The notes: a model not told the origin generated them from the letters alone. A stretch of DNA of 64,000 nucleotides from SHZL01 sp031362985 (GCA_031362985.1 JANLTO010000144.1:6383-70382), one strand, 5' to 3'; positions 17,519 through 26,654 are shown, counted from the stretch's first letter. Numbers and translations: made by a program.

Positions 17519-18967
17519 CTAGTGCCTCCTTCCGCCGCCGCCACGCGAAGCGCCGCCGCCCGAACCACCACCACCACCGCGCGAACCACCATAAGAGGGT
17601 GTACCCCTGCTGGAGGCGCCGCGGGAACTGGACATTCGATCACTCGATGGGCTGCGCGAACCACTGAACGCTGAATTGCCACCGGAAGACCCACTGCGAT
17701 TAGCCGACGGGGCACGAGTGCCCTGAGAACCGGCACTGCGGTTTTGGGCTTGTCCACCTGCTCCGGCCGCCCGATTTTGTGCTTGCCCGCCTGCTCCGGC
17801 TGCCCGATTTTGTGCTTGCCCGCCTGCTCCGGCCGCGCGGTTTTGGGCTTGTCCGCCTGCACCGGCCGCGCGGTTCTGGGCTTGTCCACCTGCTCCGGCC
17901 GCGCGATTCTGTGCTTGCCCGCCTGCTCCAGCCGCGCGGTTTTGGGCTTGTCCGCCCGCGCCTGCCCGATCAGTAGTCCCTGCCGTTGTACGCCCCCTGG
18001 CCTGGTCTTTGGTCACCCGGTTGGAACCCGCGTTCGCCCCGTTGCGCTGCGCTACATCCTTGCTCTTGTAGTTAACGCCTTTGCGGTGGCTGGCGTCGTG
18101 CTTCCAACCAGCGTTGTTGCCGTCACGACCACCGCCCGGGCGCCCATCTACCCGGTCACGGTCGAAATTGACGTTGGTGTTGCGGTTAAAATTGTTATAC
18201 CGGTTAACATTAATGTTTACATTGTTATGGCCCCAGCCCCAGTTACAATTGCCCCAGATTGCTCCTCCCACTGCGACTCCCACCCCGAATGCCAGCAGGC
18301 CGTAACCGGGCGGATAGTATGGGTACATTGAGGGGTAGTAATAGGACGGATAGCCCCAGGCGGGGCCATAGACCACCGTCGGTGCGTAGGTCGGCACGTA
18401 CACAATCTCAGGCGATGCCTGCTGTATAACGATGATTTTGTCCGGGTTTTGGGTGACCTGCTGCTGTTCCGTGGTCTGCAGGTTGCCGGCCTCATAGGCC
18501 TTGCCGCGCATGGTTTGCACGGTATCGAGCAGGTCGTTTTCCTGCGCCAGGAACGCATCGCCCAGGTCCTGCGTCCAGTCAAGGTTGTCACTCATTTGCG
18601 TAAGCACGCTGGGCAAAGTGGTCAATGACTTGACGCTGGGATCCCAGTCCTTGTCCAGCAAGGCCTGGTCCAGTGCGTCTCCTTTGAGATCCGGTTGCTT
18701 GCTGATCCAGCGGTCCGCTTCCACGACTTCCAGCGGGTAGGTTGAAGCCATGAGGATCTGCATCAACAAGGCGTCGGGATAAAGTGCGATCGGCGCCACC
18801 AGTTGTTCCAACTGTTCCGAAGTAAAAATGGCGTCCGCGAGTTGTTCTTCCGTGGCGCCGGTGGTTGTTGGTGAGGCGACGGTCGGATCGCCCGCCTGCG
18901 CCAGAAGGGTGGCGGGTAAACCCTGCAAGGCGAGTAGCAACAGGGTTCCAGTCAAGACGTGTTTCAT
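17519..18967 (-). CDS. DUF3300 family secreted protein with repeat tail
   Basis: Exported protein of 482 residues with a signal peptide (MKHVLTGTLLLLALQGLPATLLAQ). Residues about 40-210 are the DUF3300 domain (LEQLVAPIALYPDALLMQILMASTYPLEVVEADRW and later VYVPTYAPTVVYGPAWGYPSYYYP). A low-complexity tail follows: an Asn-rich stretch, seven copies of an 11-residue AGAGGQAQNRA repeat, and a Gly/Ser/Arg end. The start at 18967 is chosen over 19033 because a strong GGAGGAA site precedes it. The family function is unknown; the tail looks like a flexible cell-surface or cell-wall-binding region. The DUF2950 gene follows 2 bases after the stop. Confidence 0.88.
   Translation of the reverse strand: MKHVLTGTLLLLALQGLPATLLAQAGDPTVASPTTTGATEEQLADAIFTSEQLEQLVAPIALYPDALLMQILMASTYPLEVVEADRWISKQPDLKGDALDQALLDKDWDPSVKSLTTLPSVLTQMSDNLDWTQDLGDAFLAQENDLLDTVQTMRGKAYEAGNLQTTEQQQVTQNPDKIIVIQQASPEIVYVPTYAPTVVYGPAWGYPSYYYPSMYPYYPPGYGLLAFGVGVAVGGAIWGNCNWGWGHNNVNINVNRYNNFNRNTNVNFDRDRVDGRPGGGRDGNNAGWKHDASHRKGVNYKSKDVAQRNGANAGSNRVTKDQARGRTTAGTTDRAGAGGQAQNRAAGAGGQAQNRAAGAGGQAQNRAAGAGGQAQNRAAGAGGQAQNRAAGAGGQAQNRAAGAGGQAQNRSAGSQGTRAPSANRSGSSGGNSAFSGSRSPSSDRMSSSRGASSRGTPSYGGSRGGGGGSGGGASRGGGGRRH
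17738..17968. repeat. 33-bp coding tandem repeat, seven copies
   Basis: Seven in-frame 33-bp units inside the DUF3300 gene encode AGAGGQAQNRA-type peptides. The units differ from one another by a few mostly silent substitutions, so the array is not brand new, and its copy number could vary between strains without shifting the frame. Confidence 0.92.
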
Positions 18968-19050
18968 GCAAGTTCCTCCGGTGGCGGGTTCCGCCCAATG
19001 CAGTTCTGGATGGCAAAACAGGCTGCTAAACAACGCTAGTATATACCAGG

Positions 19051-19064
19051 CTGATCCCGGTCAA
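19051..19064. promoter_or_regulatory. FNR/Anr-like binding site (weaker)
   Basis: CTGAT-CCCG-GTCAA matches TTGAT-N4-ATCAA at eight of ten positions, in the divergent region between the DUF3300 and DUF3302 genes. A TATACT hexamer for the minus strand lies at 19038-19043, closer to the site than the usual activator spacing. Confidence 0.35.
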
Positions 19065-19210
19065 GGTGCCGAGGGCAAAGTTCTGCTCCAATGTTTCCGC
19101 CAACTTCAGGTTATCATATCGCCATGACGTTGCCCCACGAGACCGGTAAAATCTACTGTTGGAATTCCACTGCCACCAAGCTCCCCGATGAGCCCCTCAA
19201 TGAGCCCCCA

Positions 19211-19720
19211 ATGAGAATTAAGTACTCTTGCCCCCATTCCACCGCCCGGGCCATTTGCGCCGCACTGGCTGCCCTGCTTGTGCTACCCGGGATCGCCCAG
19301 GCCTCGATGTTCCAGGGTGAGGCGCTGGACACGGTGGCCGACGTCATGGCCTGGGTGGTGCTGATCATTGCACCCATCATTGGCATCGCGCTGTTCTGGC
19401 TGGTGCACATCCTGCCGGAGAAAATTGCCGAGCAAAAGCAACATCCACAAGCCAAGGCCATCCAGACCCTGTGTCTTCTGTCGCTCCTCTTCGGCGGCTT
19501 ACTCTGGCCCCTGGCCTGGTTGTGGGCCTATAGCAAGCCCGTACTGTACAAGTTGGCTTACGGCACCGACCGCGTGCCGCACGGTGAAGACAAAGCCGCT
19601 CAGCCGGAAACGAGTGGTTCTTTCGATGTCCGGGAATTCCAGCAATTGCGGCAAAGGATCAACGAACTGGAAGCCAGGCTTAGCAGGCCATCTTCCGGTC
19701 CTGAAGCAGACAGGAACTGA
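19211..19720 (+). CDS. DUF3302 inner-membrane protein (YibI-like)
   Basis: A 169-residue membrane protein. A hydrophobic signal-like segment (residues about 15-35) is followed by two further strong membrane segments, VADVMAWVVLIIAPIIGIALFWLVHILPEK and LLFGGLLWPLAWLWAYSKP, and a charged C-terminal coiled-coil-like tail. The pattern matches DUF3302, which sits with a HlyD-type adaptor gene in E. coli (yibI-yibH). The ATG at 19211 is chosen because it opens the signal-like segment; an earlier ATG at 19124 is in frame. The upstream 12-bp duplication (19187-19210) repeats an ATGAG sequence. The HlyD gene follows after 3 bases. Confidence 0.76.
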   Translation: MRIKYSCPHSTARAICAALAALLVLPGIAQASMFQGEALDTVADVMAWVVLIIAPIIGIALFWLVHILPEKIAEQKQHPQAKAIQTLCLLSLLFGGLLWPLAWLWAYSKPVLYKLAYGTDRVPHGEDKAAQPETSGSFDVREFQQLRQRINELEARLSRPSSGPEADRN

Positions 19721-19723
19721 TCC

Positions 19724-20905
19724 ATGGAACTCATACTCCTCGGCATTTACGCATTTTTTGCCTGGCTGGTCTTCTTCAAATTCAAATGGCTGCCATGGAA
19801 TATCATCACGCAGGTCATTACGATCACGATCCCGATCATCGCGATGACAGCCCTGATCCTGGTGCTCAATATCGTGGCGCCTTCGTCTGCCGATGTGCGG
19901 GTGGTCAACTACGTGGTGCCGATCAATCCTCCGGTGCGCGGGCTGGTCATCGAAGTGCCGATCGAGCCAAACCGTCCCATCAAGAAAGGTGACGTGCTGT
20001 TCAGGATCGACCCGACACCGTACGAGATCGCGGTGCAGAATTTCTCAGCGCAGATCGTCCAATTAGAGGCACAACTGGTCACGGCTGAAGCCAACTCGCA
20101 GAACCTGCAGGAACAATTGAAAAGCACGACCGGGCAGAAAACAGCAATCCAGTCGCAGCTGACCCTCGCCAAACTGCGCCTGGATCAGTTCCGGGAACTG
20201 GCGGAATCAGGCGCCGGCAACCGCTTCGACTTTGAGCGGGCGCAGTCTGACGTGGCCAATTTCGAAGGCCAGTTGGCTTCCGCGGTGGCGGCCGAAGCAC
20301 AGGCCCGCGAGACCCTGGACGCCAAGACGCTGGCGGGAGAACAGGACCAGGTTGCTGCAGTGAAAGCCCAGATAGCAAGTGCCAAGGCCCAATTAGCCGA
20401 TGCCGAATGGCAGCTCAGCCAGACCACTTACTATGCCCCCGCAAACGGCACCGTGGTCGCGCTTACCTTGCGTCCGGGTGCGATGGCCGTGCCCTTGCCG
20501 GTGGCGCCGGCCATGAATTTTATCGAGGATGAGCAATGGGTACTCGCCATTTTCAGGCAAAATGAAGTACGAAAAATCAAACCGGGGCAGGAGGCCGAAG
20601 TAGCCTTCAGGATGTATCCAGGCCGTATCGTAAAGTTCAAGGTCGATTCCATCATGTGGGCCACCGCGCAGGGGCAGTTACCGATTGGCACCATGAACAC
20701 GGCAGGCGGGGTCGCCCCGATACCGCCCTACGCCCTGGCGGTACGCTTGCTACCGGATGCCAGGGACAAAGGCCTGTTCCTGGCAGCAGGCGCATCTGGT
20801 GCAGGAGCGGTGTATACCGACAGCGGCCATATGATCCATATCCTGCGCAAGATCCTGCTGCGGGTCAGCGCCAAGCTGGATTGGCTGATCCTGAAGCTGC
20901 ATTGA
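19724..20905 (+). CDS. HlyD/EmrA-type periplasmic adaptor (YibH-like)
   Basis: Membrane-fusion protein of 393 residues that would bridge an inner-membrane pump and an outer-membrane channel. Two N-terminal hydrophobic segments are followed by the barrel-sandwich start (PPVRGLVIEVPIEPNRPIKKGDVLFRIDP at about 66-94), a coiled-coil hairpin of about 110 residues rich in Ala/Gln/Glu, and the return lipoyl half ATYYAPANGTVVALTLRPGAMA-like segment. The operon DUF3302-HlyD-outer-membrane factor has no recognisable ATPase, RND or MFS component, so the energy source is unclear. The gene is coupled to its neighbours by gaps of 3 and 10 bases. Confidence 0.88.
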   Translation: MELILLGIYAFFAWLVFFKFKWLPWNIITQVITITIPIIAMTALILVLNIVAPSSADVRVVNYVVPINPPVRGLVIEVPIEPNRPIKKGDVLFRIDPTPYEIAVQNFSAQIVQLEAQLVTAEANSQNLQEQLKSTTGQKTAIQSQLTLAKLRLDQFRELAESGAGNRFDFERAQSDVANFEGQLASAVAAEAQARETLDAKTLAGEQDQVAAVKAQIASAKAQLADAEWQLSQTTYYAPANGTVVALTLRPGAMAVPLPVAPAMNFIEDEQWVLAIFRQNEVRKIKPGQEAEVAFRMYPGRIVKFKVDSIMWATAQGQLPIGTMNTAGGVAPIPPYALAVRLLPDARDKGLFLAAGASGAGAVYTDSGHMIHILRKILLRVSAKLDWLILKLH

Positions 20906-20915
20906 GCACGCGAGC

Positions 20916-22448
20916 ATGAAAGGCATGAGTCGTAGCGGAATCGGACAGCATTGCCAAGCGGTAAAGCGTGCGGCCAGCCCGTTGTGGTGGATCTTATCCG
21001 CATGCCTGGTGGTGGCTGGCACGGCGTGCGCAACCAAACCACCCCCCACAGGTGAAGCGATTCGCGAGCAATCCGGCTCGCTTGCAAGCCTGCGCGCAAC
21101 AGACACCTGGAAGGCCGCCGCGATTTCAAGCGAAGCGGTCCAGGACAACTGGCTGGCCAGCTTCAACGACCCCGAGCTCAACACGTTGGTCGCGGAAGCC
21201 ATGCTGCACAGCCCGGACCTCGCGGTTGCCGCAGTCAGAGTTGAGCAGGCCGAGCAATACGTGGAATTGGCGAAGGCTGCGCTGCGACCCTCCATCAACG
21301 TGTTCGGCACCGGTGGCCTCAAGATGGGTGGTGGTGACGTAGGTTCGGCCTTGCAGGGAGTTTCGCTGGGGGTTTCCTGGGAACCTGACCTGTGGGGCCG
21401 ACTGCGCTACGGGCGCAATGCAGCACAGGCCACCTATGCTTCCATTCAGGCGGATTTTGAGTTCGGTCGGCAATCCCTGGCTGCCACGGTCGCAAGGGCC
21501 TGGTTCACGGCCAGCGAAACCTGGTTGCAGGCGCAAATCTCAGCAAGCATGGTCACAGCCGCCGAAGAATTGCTGACCCTGGCAGAGAAACGCTGGAAGG
21601 TCGGCGTGGGTAGTGAGCAGGATGTCGCTTTGGCCGACGCCACTTTAGGCACCTTCCGCGACGCTGCACAGCAGGTGCAACTGGCCCACAGTCAGAGCCT
21701 GCGTGCCCTGGAATTATTGCTGGGCCGTTATCCCGCTGCTGAACTTGAAGCTCGCCAGAGCCTCACGGCCATGCCCGGGCCCATGCCGGCTGGTTTCCCG
21801 CTGCAGATGTTGGAGCGCCGCCCGGACATGGTGGCTGCCGAGCAGCGCGTCGCCGCAGCATTCAACCGGGTGGGCGAAGCCAAGGCGGCGAAGTTGCCGC
21901 GCATCATTCTTAACGCTAACGTAGCCTCGATCCACAGCAGCATCCTGACCCTGGCGCCGGGCTTCAGCAATCCAACTGCCGGCGCCGGGGCCAAGCTGCT
22001 TGCCCCCATTTATCTTGGCGGCCAACTCCAGACCCAGGTTGAAATCCGCACGCTGGAGCAGAAGGAGGCAGTGCTGGACTATGCCCGCATGGGAATGCGT
22101 GCCTTGGGTGATGTCGAAAACGGCATTGCGACGAGCGAAACCCTGACGCAACGTGAGGCCCTGCTGCAACAGGCGGTGAATGACAACCAACGCGCCCTGG
22201 AATTGGCGCAAATCAGCTACCGCATCGGCAGTGCAGACCTGCGCGCAGTGCAGCAGCAGCTGATCAGTCTGAACTCGTCCCAACAGGCCCTGTTGCGGGT
22301 GCAGAGCGAACGCCTGAGCCAGCGCACCACCGTGCACCTCGCCCTCGGTGGGAGTTTCGAGCTACCATCGGACACCGGCGCGGACGAACCTGCGGCTGCC
22401 AGCGAACCGACGAAGGGCATGGAGCGGGCAGTCGCGGCAGCGGAATAA
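20916..22448 (+). CDS. Outer-membrane efflux lipoprotein (NodT/OprM type)
   Basis: TolC-family outer-membrane channel of 510 residues. The signal ends in a lipobox (VAGTAC near residues 35-40). Two repeats of the outer-membrane-efflux domain follow: the first contains DPELNTLVAEAMLHSPDLAVAAVRVEQAE, the second PLQMLERRPDMVAAEQRVAAAFNRVGEAKAAKLPRI, which is the conserved RPDxxxAExxlxaA motif. It would complete the HlyD-type adaptor encoded just upstream. A long C-terminal tail (residues about 475-510) is low complexity and Ala/Glu rich. Confidence 0.9.
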   Translation: MKGMSRSGIGQHCQAVKRAASPLWWILSACLVVAGTACATKPPPTGEAIREQSGSLASLRATDTWKAAAISSEAVQDNWLASFNDPELNTLVAEAMLHSPDLAVAAVRVEQAEQYVELAKAALRPSINVFGTGGLKMGGGDVGSALQGVSLGVSWEPDLWGRLRYGRNAAQATYASIQADFEFGRQSLAATVARAWFTASETWLQAQISASMVTAAEELLTLAEKRWKVGVGSEQDVALADATLGTFRDAAQQVQLAHSQSLRALELLLGRYPAAELEARQSLTAMPGPMPAGFPLQMLERRPDMVAAEQRVAAAFNRVGEAKAAKLPRIILNANVASIHSSILTLAPGFSNPTAGAGAKLLAPIYLGGQLQTQVEIRTLEQKEAVLDYARMGMRALGDVENGIATSETLTQREALLQQAVNDNQRALELAQISYRIGSADLRAVQQQLISLNSSQQALLRVQSERLSQRTTVHLALGGSFELPSDTGADEPAAASEPTKGMERAVAAAE

Positions 22449-22478
22449 GCTGCTCAGCCAAAGTGGGGGGACCACGGC

Positions 22479-23786
22479 ATGAATCGAATCGCTCTTCTTT
22501 TTGCAGTCCTGATGTCAAGTCCGCTGGCTTCGCAGGCCGTGGAGCTTGGCGGCGGTTACAACGAACAGATCTCTGACATCAACCATGCCCTGATTGCAAA
22601 ATCCGGGGTGAGGTGGGTGCGAGCCTATGTCAACGTCCCGCGCAACTACCTCATTTACGCTAACCCACCGGATAGCGATCCCCCCAATCCAATAACCGGC
22701 ATCGTGGAACGCAATCTCTTCCAATCGTTGGATCATGTCAGCAGTGACGCCGACGTGCTCGCGGTCGCCGCAGTCGACAAACTCATCGATACCAAAGCCG
22801 TGATGGTTGATTGCCGGCCCACAAAGATCATTCTGAGCCTCAAGCACGATTTCACCTACCCATACAAACCTCCGCATGGAAGGGTTCCCAGCACCATTGA
22901 CGAATGGGGGAATTTGCTTACTGCCATCGAGACCCTGCTAACGACCAAAGATCGCGGAAAAAATATCGACATCCTCGTCGTTGGCAACGAGCCCATGTTC
23001 GAAGTGCAACCCAATACAGACCAGGAGACCGCAGACAACTATGCTGCCTATTTAAATTTCCTCATTGGGAATTTGCACGAACTCAAGAACGACAACGGCT
23101 GGACTTTCGAAATATTTGTCGGCGCTCTGAACCGCCCCAGCAGCCTTACCTCTCCAGTGAATACGATCGTCCCGGCAGTCCTGAGCGTATTGCACGATAA
23201 CCCGCAATTGGTCGCAGGCATCGATCTGCATGAACACGTTATGGACCCAACTGAAGTCTCGCTGGATATCGAGCTGGTAAAACATTTTTTGCAACCCAAT
23301 CAAAAAATCATCTCGACCGAATTTTCATTGATTGAATTGTGGAAAGATCGGGTGGGCAAGCCACTAGGACCCTGGGGCAAGAAACACGGATACAAGGAAA
23401 ATACTCTGCTGTATGAGTGGATCAATGACCTGATTAAAAAGGCGGCTACCGGCAAGCCGGTCAGCCAGGAATACTTCATGAGTTATTTCAATGCGCAGTC
23501 CTGGTATCCGAAGCATTGGTTCAAGACCATGCTCGACATATTCGAGGAAGAAGGAGTTTATGCCGTCACTTATGGACTGGAAGAAACACCCAGGTATCCA
23601 TGGGAGGCAAATGAGCTTGATCAAGACGCCGTGCCGTGGATATTGAATGGGGTATACAACGGCACCATTCTGGGAACGGGGAAAGACGGCTACTACACTG
23701 CCAATCCCCTGGTTTTCCCTGATTTTCGAGCAGCCATTGAAAAGCTGCGCCCCCATATGCCAGGTAAGGCCTGTTCGGCCAATTGA
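22479..23786 (+). CDS. Secreted clan GH-A glycosidase-like protein
   Basis: A 435-residue exported protein with a signal peptide ending near SQA (residue 20). The barrel-like body carries two glutamates in the places expected for a retaining clan GH-A glycoside hydrolase: NEP with Glu about 171 (acid/base, after the strand IDILVVGN) and STEFSLIELW with Glu about 281 (nucleophile, after KIIS). I cannot assign a GH family number. It follows the outer-membrane factor by 30 bases and is probably the last gene of that transcript, so it may trim a polysaccharide handled by the exporter. Base use is slightly more AT-rich than its neighbours. Confidence 0.68.
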   Translation: MNRIALLFAVLMSSPLASQAVELGGGYNEQISDINHALIAKSGVRWVRAYVNVPRNYLIYANPPDSDPPNPITGIVERNLFQSLDHVSSDADVLAVAAVDKLIDTKAVMVDCRPTKIILSLKHDFTYPYKPPHGRVPSTIDEWGNLLTAIETLLTTKDRGKNIDILVVGNEPMFEVQPNTDQETADNYAAYLNFLIGNLHELKNDNGWTFEIFVGALNRPSSLTSPVNTIVPAVLSVLHDNPQLVAGIDLHEHVMDPTEVSLDIELVKHFLQPNQKIISTEFSLIELWKDRVGKPLGPWGKKHGYKENTLLYEWINDLIKKAATGKPVSQEYFMSYFNAQSWYPKHWFKTMLDIFEEEGVYAVTYGLEETPRYPWEANELDQDAVPWILNGVYNGTILGTGKDGYYTANPLVFPDFRAAIEKLRPHMPGKACSAN

Positions 23787-23867
23787 AGACTCTTCAAATC
23801 GAGCAGCATCCTGCAATTGGCGCAGGACTTTTCCAATTCCACCGGCGGCGCGGGTCTGAGTGATTAC

Positions 23868-25028
23868 CTATCTCGAAACCTCGTGCGCCAAGCCTGCCAA
23901 GCTGATTGCTTCGATGTCCTGAGCAATGGGGAAGCGCTCGGTACCCGGATACACCACAAACCGCGCTTCCGGTTTCAGATCGACACAGGCGTTGTAAAAT
24001 CCCTTGCGCGGCCTGGGATCAAGGTTGCGTTTGATTTCTATTGCCCAGGGTTTGCGACCCGGAAGTTTCAGTAAAAGGTCAATTTCGGCGCCGCCTGATG
24101 CGCGGTAAAAGTTCGCATCGCTCCCCTGCGGCGCAACGGCCAGCAGGTTTTCAATGACAAAGCCCTCCCAGCTGTGACCGACAACCGGATGGCCCAACAC
24201 CGCTTCCTTGTCGGCAAGGCCAAGCAGGGCGTGGGTGATGCCGCTGTCACGCACATATACTTTGGGCGACTTCACCAGCCGCTTGCCGAAATTCTTGTGC
24301 CAGGGTGAAAGCCGCCTGACCAGCAACAAATCGACCATCAAGTCGAGGTACCGGGCAACGGTTTTGCCATCGACGCCCAATCCGCGGGCCAATGAAGTGG
24401 CATTAAGCAGCCCGCCCTGGCTGTGAGCCAGCATGACCCAGAAGCGTCGCAGGGTTTCGGCGGGAATACGCGGGCCCAGTTGCGGCACGTCGCGCTCAAG
24501 ATAGGTGCGGATGAAGTTGTCACGCCAGCGCAAGCTGGCGCTTTCACTGGCGGCCAGGAAGCTGTCCGGAAAGCCACCGCGTACCCATAACCGGTCACGG
24601 CGCTCGGACTCAACTTCCAGGATATCAAGTGGTCCTAACTCGAGGTAGGCCACGCGCCCGGCCAGGGTTTCACCCGATTGCCGCAAAAGCTCCAGCGAAG
24701 CCGAACCCAGCAGCAGGAATCTCCCAACAGCCCTTCCCCGGCGTCGCCCCCGGTCGATCAGGCCGCGCAGGCTTTGAAACAGCTCAGGAACACGTTGCAC
24801 TTCGTCGAGAATGACCAGCCTACTTTCGTGGTCCGTCAGGTAGAGTTCAGCGTCGGAGAGTTTCGCCCGGTCGGCCGGTGACTCGAGGTCAAGATAAGTG
24901 GACTCTGCACCAGCGGCAATTTCGTGAGCAAGGGTGGTCTTTCCCGACTGCCGCGGCCCCAGTAAACAAACCGCTGGATACTCGGCAAGAAGCTGACGCA
25001 AAACAGGCTTGATTCGACGATTTATCAT
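23868..25028 (-). CDS. AAA ATPase with DUF4143 domain
   Basis: Cytoplasmic P-loop ATPase of 386 residues. Walker A GPRQSGKTTL lies at about residues 22-31 and Walker B LVILDEVQR at about 70-78. The C-terminal half is DUF4143 (FNARG-like SLARGLGVDGKTVARYLDLMVDLLLVRRLSPW, then KVYVRDSGITHALLG, and the nuclease-fold-like GAEIDLLLKLPGRKPWAIEIKRN). Families of this kind are very common and patchily distributed and have no proven cellular role; some behave as mobile or defence-associated cargo. It is convergent with the glycosidase gene. The weak hairpin TCCTGC/GCAGGA at 23809-23827 lies between them. Confidence 0.9.
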   Translation of the reverse strand: MINRRIKPVLRQLLAEYPAVCLLGPRQSGKTTLAHEIAAGAESTYLDLESPADRAKLSDAELYLTDHESRLVILDEVQRVPELFQSLRGLIDRGRRRGRAVGRFLLLGSASLELLRQSGETLAGRVAYLELGPLDILEVESERRDRLWVRGGFPDSFLAASESASLRWRDNFIRTYLERDVPQLGPRIPAETLRRFWVMLAHSQGGLLNATSLARGLGVDGKTVARYLDLMVDLLLVRRLSPWHKNFGKRLVKSPKVYVRDSGITHALLGLADKEAVLGHPVVGHSWEGFVIENLLAVAPQGSDANFYRASGGAEIDLLLKLPGRKPWAIEIKRNLDPRPRKGFYNACVDLKPEARFVVYPGTERFPIAQDIEAISLAGLAHEVSR

Positions 25029-25156
25029 CCTTGCAATTATGGATTAAATATCCGCAATTGCAAGGTTTGAATTCCTTTGGCCATTGGCTGAACTGAAAGT
25101 ATGGCTTTGACCTGATGACTCGAGTGCATGAATCATTTTCCGACCACCGGCAAATA

Positions 25157-26560
25157 CTATCGTTTCGTTGTCAAACGCAACGCCGGATACACAATCAACA
25201 CCGCTAGTGCGGATGTGAAGAACTCGATTGGCTGGTATTTGTTCAGCACATAGTGCGCCAGGATAGTGGCCGCTACGATGGAAATAACACCGGACCAGTT
25301 AACCGATTCGGCCGCGTTGTTTGCCACATTCGACCGGTCGAATTTCGGCCGGACGATGAAGTAATCGGTAATCATCAGCATGGCCAGCGCCGTGGTAATG
25401 ACGCCTAGAATGGTGATCCAGGAATTGACCAGAGCCAGGATTTCTCCATAAAGCATGACCAGTCCAATCACGTTTGCCAAAACGACGAATACGATCCGTC
25501 CCGGACGCCAGTTGAATGCCACATCGAAAAGATTAGTCAGGGCCAAAGAACCGCTGTAGGTATTGAGCACCTGTGCCTTCGACTGCGCCAGTACCATCAG
25601 CAAGGCGCCAATAACGCCGCCAAATATGATGAAAGCCGACGCAATGCTGTCCGGGCTTTGCAGCGCCAGCTGGTGTGCTGCGCCAACATCCAACCCGCGG
25701 ACCGACACGAAGTAGTCAACGATTGCTCCCATCCCGGCAAACATCACGATGCCACCAATGGTCAGCATGACCAATGACATGGAAATGTTACCAATCAGCG
25801 CTGCAACGCCAATATCAACCGAGCGCCTGGCATAGCGGCCGAAATCACCATCGACCAGCGCGAGCGCCCCCGCCGATCCGATGAGAACGTTTATGCCAAA
25901 AACAAATTTGTCACCATCGCTGCTTATGCCCATGGCGGCGATGGCCTCTGCGGGGAGTTGCGTTCCAAATGTCAGGGTTTGCATGAATGACTGACCTGAA
26001 CTCGTCACAACATCGATCACCATCCAAAGAAGGACAAGCAGGAAAGCAATCAGGGTCACAGAAGAAACTTTTGCTACGAGTTCGAACCCGAACGCGGTGA
26101 GCAACACCCAGGCAACAGTCATCAGGCCATAGATCACTATTTTGCTGGTCAGCGTGTCCTGAATCTCGAGAAAGAACAGAAATCCTTTGTAGAGCAGCGC
26201 GTTTTCGATCGCCAGGAATCCAATAATCATGAATCCGAAAATAGCGGACGCCAGCACGGAACCCCTGACACCCAGTCCGCAAGTGCGTGATATCAGGGTG
26301 CTCGAACAGCCTTTCTTGTACCCGATATGGCCAACTCCCCACCCCATCAGGAATCCGACGATGACCACGAATAAACCTGCAAGAATTGCTATCTTTAGCC
26401 CTGCAACCAATGCCACCAGGGCGCCGAGGAAAAGCTGGACCAGCGTAGTAACGATTCCTGCCGTGTTCCACGACAGACGCAACCAGTTCTGCCGTTCACC
26501 CTCTGGTACGGGCTCCAAAGCGTGGTCTTCCATCTTTCTGCTTAATTGGGTGGATTCCAT
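25157..26560 (-). CDS. NCS1-family permease (cytosine/purine/allantoin type)
   Basis: Inner-membrane symporter of 467 residues with about twelve hydrophobic segments and the NCS1 pattern: an N-terminal polar stretch, then TTLVQLFLGALVALVAGLKIAILAGLFVVIVGFLMGWGVGHIGYKKGCSSTLISRTCGLG. Members import nucleobases, hydantoins, thiamine or related compounds with H+ or Na+. The ligand here cannot be read. It is the last gene of a minus-strand series cytochrome - DUF6644 - DUF6644 - permease (gaps 26, 9 and 94 bases), which argues for a role in uptake of the compound that the cluster processes. Confidence 0.88.
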   Translation of the reverse strand: MESTQLSRKMEDHALEPVPEGERQNWLRLSWNTAGIVTTLVQLFLGALVALVAGLKIAILAGLFVVIVGFLMGWGVGHIGYKKGCSSTLISRTCGLGVRGSVLASAIFGFMIIGFLAIENALLYKGFLFFLEIQDTLTSKIVIYGLMTVAWVLLTAFGFELVAKVSSVTLIAFLLVLLWMVIDVVTSSGQSFMQTLTFGTQLPAEAIAAMGISSDGDKFVFGINVLIGSAGALALVDGDFGRYARRSVDIGVAALIGNISMSLVMLTIGGIVMFAGMGAIVDYFVSVRGLDVGAAHQLALQSPDSIASAFIIFGGVIGALLMVLAQSKAQVLNTYSGSLALTNLFDVAFNWRPGRIVFVVLANVIGLVMLYGEILALVNSWITILGVITTALAMLMITDYFIVRPKFDRSNVANNAAESVNWSGVISIVAATILAHYVLNKYQPIEFFTSALAVLIVYPALRLTTKR

Positions 26561-26654
26561 AGTGAGTCACCTCAGTAGTTAAACCAGATTAAACCGTTGT
26601 ATCACAGAGCATCAATCGTCATGGAAGTGGCTGGACCCCGGTGTCAGCGCACCA

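Noticed and set aside
17744..18331. Cys/Pro-rich repeat-like protein opposite the DUF3300 repeat
   Set aside because: Product of reading the 33-bp repeat on the other strand; no ribosome-binding site and the minus-strand frame has a signal peptide and DUF3300 domain.
23809..23827. Hairpin TCCTGC / GCAGGA between the glycosidase and DUF4143 genes
   Set aside because: Only 6 bp with a 7-base loop; mentioned as weak and not listed as a terminator.
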